NCBI GenBank assembly: GCA_021799405.1
Contig: JAJZAL010000019.1
Span: 2,229-20,197, forward strand
Length of the DNA: 17,969 nt
Origin: Acidobacteriota bacterium
Lineage (GTDB): Bacteria; Acidobacteriota; Terriglobia; Terriglobales; Acidobacteriaceae
Direction of reading: 5' to 3'
Shown: piece after piece, positions 15,801 through 17,969 of the stretch
Position numbering within the stretch: the stretch's first letter is position 1
Layout of the letters: each line of letters opens with the position of its first letter
Made by a program: the position numbers and the translations under genes
Notes under the pieces: generated by a model
The model's input: the letters and a program-made list of their open reading frames with translations, nothing else
Databases searched by the model: none
Told to the model about the DNA's origin: nothing

Positions 15801-15885
15801 ACACCCGCGGCGCCAGCGCGAAAAAAACCAAGAGGAAGAAAAGCTGAGCGAGCACCAGGCCTATCGGCCTGAGCTTCTTTATCAT
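12862..15885 (-). CDS. TonB-dependent receptor, Oar-like, with carboxypeptidase-regulatory-like domain
   Basis: This is a predicted outer-membrane beta-barrel of the Oar/TonB-dependent receptor type common in Acidobacteriota, probably importing a large organic substrate; the substrate is unknown. The 1,007 residues begin with a signal peptide (1-30, ending PRVSAQ), then a carboxypeptidase D regulatory-like beta-sandwich (about 35-110: GTLTGNVEDPTGAVIPGANI, GHYIFRSLPPGVYSVSA). A plug domain (about 120-235) follows with QIFVNGFTGG and RIEIVTKPGTNKFTG, then a long barrel rich in aromatic, alternating strands, ending AEFDF with a terminal Phe. A loop at residues 903-916 has seven Gly followed by HHHHFHL. 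The start at 15885 is chosen for the signal peptide; GAGG lies 11-12 bases before it. No TonB box was identified. It stands alone between clpX and lon. Confidence 0.9.
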   Translation of the reverse strand: MIKKLRPIGLVLAQLFFLLVFFALAPRVSAQSQTGTLTGNVEDPTGAVIPGANITLTRNGQTFKATSGPAGHYIFRSLPPGVYSVSATESGFAPFSNPEVAIAAGQVKGMNLTMAIAVQQQQVQVTAESGPTISTSPANNTNTLVMSGKALNALSNDPTELANELQALAGPAAGPNGGQIFVNGFTGGQIPPKSDIERIIVNRNPFSAQYDRLGFGRIEIVTKPGTNKFTGQIFGMGNDSSFNTLNPFTGAIPSYYSYMLDGAVGGPISKNASFFLAAQQRNTQNDNIYTTLTGVLDPKTNTYVQGSEVGGLFSPAARTNIIPRIDLQLGQNNTLSLLYEFYRVSQSGNLTGSTSLPSQAFNSDVIDHIFQVDDTQIISNNLVNETRIEFRHRISTQTPASTAPSFSVPTDFVGGGVLSQQFSQRANHYELQNFTTLTAASHTIEFGAWLRDNSESMLTNADFNGNFNFESLESYLDTVNGLAQGKTVAQIAAACPSGQVCTPIKLTYTTGPEKFQGNIFDGALFYQDDWKVKPYFTFSYGLRFETENHIADHADWAPRFDLSYAIDGHKSGEPPKTLLQAGFGFFYHRLLINNLMNLEQYNGGPLSQKQTVIDNPTCFNSTSLNDIHGGVSTCGTGSAAASQIDTISPRYRSPYTEMLAVSLERRLSKASMVTLTYLHANGLHEMVTRDSNAYEPLPGTFFYNSTTGPRPDPNLGIVDQYYTEGIFKESQIIVNFNTAISRNFSIFGFYNYNTAHSDGGSSLGTNPSNSYHLMQDYGRSIWVHPQWMLLAGQYVGPWGISFNPFLIAEQGHPYNITTTTDLTGDNFFNNRPAYASASDCQSASTNYVQTTFGCLNTNPQEGDTLVPDDLGNAPPSVAMNLRLSRTFGVGPKETGPAGQMPPGGGGGGGHHHHFHLGGPFGGMQGGAFNGTPGVGRRYQLSFSVHALNIFNDIDYGTPSGSLIPTLNKNTGLNAPDSRFEKSTSLKGGIFSQGSAARRIYLHAEFDF

Positions 15886-16283
15886 TGTTAATTTGACCTC
15901 AAGGGGGACTTGATCTAGTGTAGTCTGCCGCAAATCTCATCAGCTTATCTGCCGTAACAGCGCATCACTTCACAGGCTGCGGAAAAAACTCGGCGCGGTC
16001 AGGGCTTTCTAACAGGGCACGACTTCAGTGCCGCAAGTGCTATAAAACAAAGATCGGGCTTCGGCCCCTGCCGCTTTCTATTTCACTTCCACCGGAGATT
16101 GCCGCGAACTTGCAGCGGAATACAACTAGATAATTGCGTCGATCATTCAATTGGACGTTCGGTGGCAGCGTTAAGTTTCCGAATCTTGTCACTACTTAGA
16201 AGCGCTTCTCCAATTGGCTTCGAGAGTGGCGCGTGATCTGCATCTCACGCTCGCCGCCAGGCCACACCCTGGGGTCGACATCC

Positions 16284-16307
16284 CTCTCTGCACTTCTCTC
16301 TACACTT
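16284..16307. repeat. 12-bp tandem duplication
   Basis: CTCTCTGCACTT is followed at once by CTCTCTACACTT, differing at one base. It lies in the non-coding interval upstream of the receptor gene. Confidence 0.5.
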
Positions 16308-16530
16308 CGCAGACATGGAAAAAACCGCAGCAGAATAACGTTGGTAATGGCGCAGATTTAATGGGGTGTCAGTGGTTGTGTACCGCAAACGCTGCAAAAT
16401 CGGCGTGGACATTACGGCCATTCCAGAGTTGCAACCCCCGGCCTCGACTCATGCTGGAGCAGCAATCGTTCCATCGCACAGAGGAAAACCCTTCCGTGAG
16501 GGCCACGGCGCAGGGGATGCCTTTCCGGGG

Positions 16531-16547
16531 GCACGCCGTAAGCGTGC
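16531..16547 (-). terminator. Possible weak terminator hairpin after clpX
   Basis: On the minus strand GCACGC, loop TTACG and GCGTGC form a 6-bp stem starting 7 bases after the clpX stop codon. It is followed by CCCC rather than a T-run, so an intrinsic terminator is only possible. Confidence 0.3.
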
Positions 16548-16553
16548 AGACGT

Positions 16554-17825
16554 TCAGCCAGCCTTTTCGAGCAGGCAGAGCGACAGATCGCGGCGCTCGA
16601 CCATCTCGCGCGTGATTTCGAGTTCGCGGACACGCTTGTTCGAGGGCAGGTGATACATCAGGTCGAGCATCAGTTCTTCCAGGATCATGCGCAGCCCGCG
16701 CGCGCCCACCTTACGCGCCAGAGCCTCGCGGGCGATCGCGCTGGCAGCTTCCGGCGTGAAGTGAAGGCGCACATTCTCGTACTCGAAGAGACGCTGGTAC
16801 TGCTTGAGGATGGCGTTCCGGGGCTTGGTGAGAATCTCGATCAGCGCCGCCTCGTCCAGTTCGTCAAGCACCCCCATTACGGGCAGCCGGCCAACAAACT
16901 CGGGAATGAGACCGTACTTGATGAGATCCTGCGGCTCGGTCTTGCGTAGCAGCTCGGTGTCGCGATGCGAACGCGTGGCTGCCTGATCGGCCTCGGCATC
17001 CACGGTTCTGAATCCCAGGGCCTTCTTGCCGATGCGGCGGCCCACGACGCGCTCCAATCCCACAAACGCCCCGCCGCAGATGAACAGGATGTTGGTGGTA
17101 TCGACAGCTGTGAACTCCTGGTGAGGATGCTTGCGCCCGCCCTGCGGCGGAACGTTAGCCACGGTACCTTCCAAAATCTTGAGCAGCGCCTGTTGCACGC
17201 CCTCGCCGGAGACGTCGCGCGTGATCGACGGATTCTCATCCTTGCGGCCGATCTTGTCGATTTCGTCGATGTAGATGATGCCCTGCTGGGCGCGGTTGAC
17301 GTCGCCGTCGGCGGCCTGCAGCAGTTTCAGGATGATGTTCTCGACATCCTCGCCCACATAGCCCGCCTCGGTCAGCGTGGTGGCATCCACGATGGCAAAG
17401 GGCACATCAAGCATCTTGGCCAGCGTGTAGGCCAACAGCGTTTTGCCCGATCCCGTCGGGCCGACGAGCAGAACGTTGCTCTTCGCCAGTTCCACTTCGT
17501 TGTTGCGCGCGCGGTTCATCTGGATGCGCTTGTAGTGGTTGTAAACAGCAACCGCCAATTTCTTTTTGGTTTGGTCCTGGCCAATGACGTAGTCGTCGAG
17601 AAAGCTCTTCACTTCCTGAGGCTTGGGCAGGTGGCCCGCCGCAGTGGCAGGAGCCGCATCGCCACGGTCGTCCTCAAGAATGGAGTTGCAGACGGCCACG
17701 CACTCGTCGCAAATGTAAGCGCGTGGATAGTCGCTGGGCGACGAGATCAGTTTGGCCACAGCGTCCTGCGACTTGTGACAGAACGAGCAGCGCAATGCTT
17801 CTTCGAGTCCCGTGCGCGGTTTCAT
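16554..17825 (-). CDS. clpX: ATP-dependent Clp protease ATP-binding subunit ClpX
   Basis: ClpX is the AAA+ unfoldase that feeds substrates, including SsrA-tagged proteins, to ClpP. The 423 residues contain the N-terminal zinc-binding domain (Cys13, Cys16, Cys39, Cys42), Walker A GPTGSGKT (122-129), the pore loop GYVG (155-158), Walker [10 protein letters not shown] (Asp187, Glu188), the RKHPHQEF pore-2 region, and [11 protein letters not shown] with the arginine-finger region. A sensor-2 motif GARGLR follows. The ClpP-docking tripeptide appears as LGF (in KKALGFR) where E. coli has IGF; LGF occurs in other ClpX proteins. The start at 17825 gives the normal zinc-finger spacing, and GGGTG lies 8 bases before it. 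clpP ends 58 bases upstream on the same strand. Confidence 0.98.
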   Translation of the reverse strand: MKPRTGLEEALRCSFCHKSQDAVAKLISSPSDYPRAYICDECVAVCNSILEDDRGDAAPATAAGHLPKPQEVKSFLDDYVIGQDQTKKKLAVAVYNHYKRIQMNRARNNEVELAKSNVLLVGPTGSGKTLLAYTLAKMLDVPFAIVDATTLTEAGYVGEDVENIILKLLQAADGDVNRAQQGIIYIDEIDKIGRKDENPSITRDVSGEGVQQALLKILEGTVANVPPQGGRKHPHQEFTAVDTTNILFICGGAFVGLERVVGRRIGKKALGFRTVDAEADQAATRSHRDTELLRKTEPQDLIKYGLIPEFVGRLPVMGVLDELDEAALIEILTKPRNAILKQYQRLFEYENVRLHFTPEAASAIAREALARKVGARGLRMILEELMLDLMYHLPSNKRVRELEITREMVERRDLSLCLLEKAG

Positions 17826-17883
17826 GTGATTAGCACCCTTTCAACGGCCCGTTGGTTTTCTTGCCCGATGCCGGGCCGGCCCG

Positions 17884-17969
17884 CTACGTACGCGGCCGGT
17901 CAATAATTTCGTCCACGATACCGTAGTCTTTCGCCTGTTGCGCATTCATGATGAAGTCTCTCTCAACGT
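17884..17969 (-). CDS. clpP: ClpP protease proteolytic subunit, C-terminal end only
   Basis: Only the last 27 codons and the TAG stop are in the window. The translation VERDFIMNAQQAKDYGIVDEII followed by DRPRT* matches the C-terminus of ClpP, including the typical Asp (E-R-D) region near the third catalytic residue and the AKDYGIVDEI helix. It precedes clpX by 58 bases on the same strand, the usual clpP-clpX order. The catalytic Ser and His lie outside the window. Confidence 0.92.
   Translation of the reverse strand, partial: VERDFIMNAQQAKDYGIVDEIIDRPRT

Larger units (their letters stand above)
15886..16553. other. Long non-coding interval between clpX and the receptor gene
   Basis: About 670 bases with no supported gene. 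Short frames here translate to Arg/Pro/Ser-rich sequences without family resemblance, and those at the right end overlap clpX. Visible structures are a UUCG-loop hairpin (GGGC TTCG GCCC, 16056-16067), a near-perfect 12-bp tandem duplication (16284-16307) and a GCACGC/GCGTGC hairpin just after the clpX stop (16531-16547). The interval must hold the receptor promoter, but no clear match was seen. Base composition is more AT-rich than the neighbouring genes in its first half. Confidence 0.5.

Noticed and set aside
16214..16653. Short plus- and minus-strand frames between clpX and the receptor
   Set aside because: Their translations are low-complexity and rich in Arg, Ser and Pro, they overlap each other and clpX, and none has a convincing start signal.

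Overview
The window looks like a chromosomal segment of an Acidobacteriota (class Terriglobia-like) bacterium. The reasons are GC-rich coding sequence, a roughly 1,000-residue Oar-type TonB-dependent receptor with an N-terminal carboxypeptidase-regulatory-like domain, a secretin carrying a C-terminal cohesin domain beside two GspG-like pseudopilins, and ordinary diderm housekeeping genes. The assignment is inferred from gene content and protein style; there is no rRNA or other phylogenetic marker set here. It is mainly a housekeeping region with a few accessory insertions, not a classic genomic island.

Layout from left to right. Positions 1-1473 (minus strand) hold the flagellar stator pair motA-motB, with motB cut by the window edge. 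Positions 1849-3354 (minus) hold leucyl aminopeptidase pepA. Positions 3595-4339 (plus) are a VapBC-type toxin-antitoxin module with an unusually AT-rich, repeat-bearing promoter. Positions 4469-5020 (minus) are smpB, the tmRNA partner. Positions 5190-9490 (plus) form a probable operon: a TPR-secretin-cohesin protein, two type IV-like pseudopilins and an orphan protein resembling the Rossmann-like domain of urocanase. Positions 9502-17969 (minus) carry, in transcription order, clpP (3' end only), clpX, the TonB-dependent receptor, lon and engB.

The clpP-clpX-lon-engB order is a proteostasis/ribosome-assembly neighbourhood known in other bacteria. Here it is interrupted between clpX and lon by the receptor and its roughly 1 kb of non-coding flank. 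The secretin-pseudopilin operon likely builds an envelope-spanning type II secretion or type IV pilus-like apparatus. The VapBC pair looks like an accessory cassette placed between pepA and smpB.

The least explained structure is a set of three short arrays of 7-bp tandem units (1816-1857, 4434-4468, 9475-9502), each touching or spanning a stop codon. On the minus strand most units fit AGNNNYC. Other points worth attention are the secretin-cohesin fusion, the orphan urocanase-like protein, the Asp-to-Asn change at the fourth acidic position of the VapC toxin, the regularly spaced TGACAT half-sites before the antitoxin, and the palindrome-rich stretch at 3410-3595. I found no CRISPR array, transposase, integrase, rRNA or intact tRNA gene.
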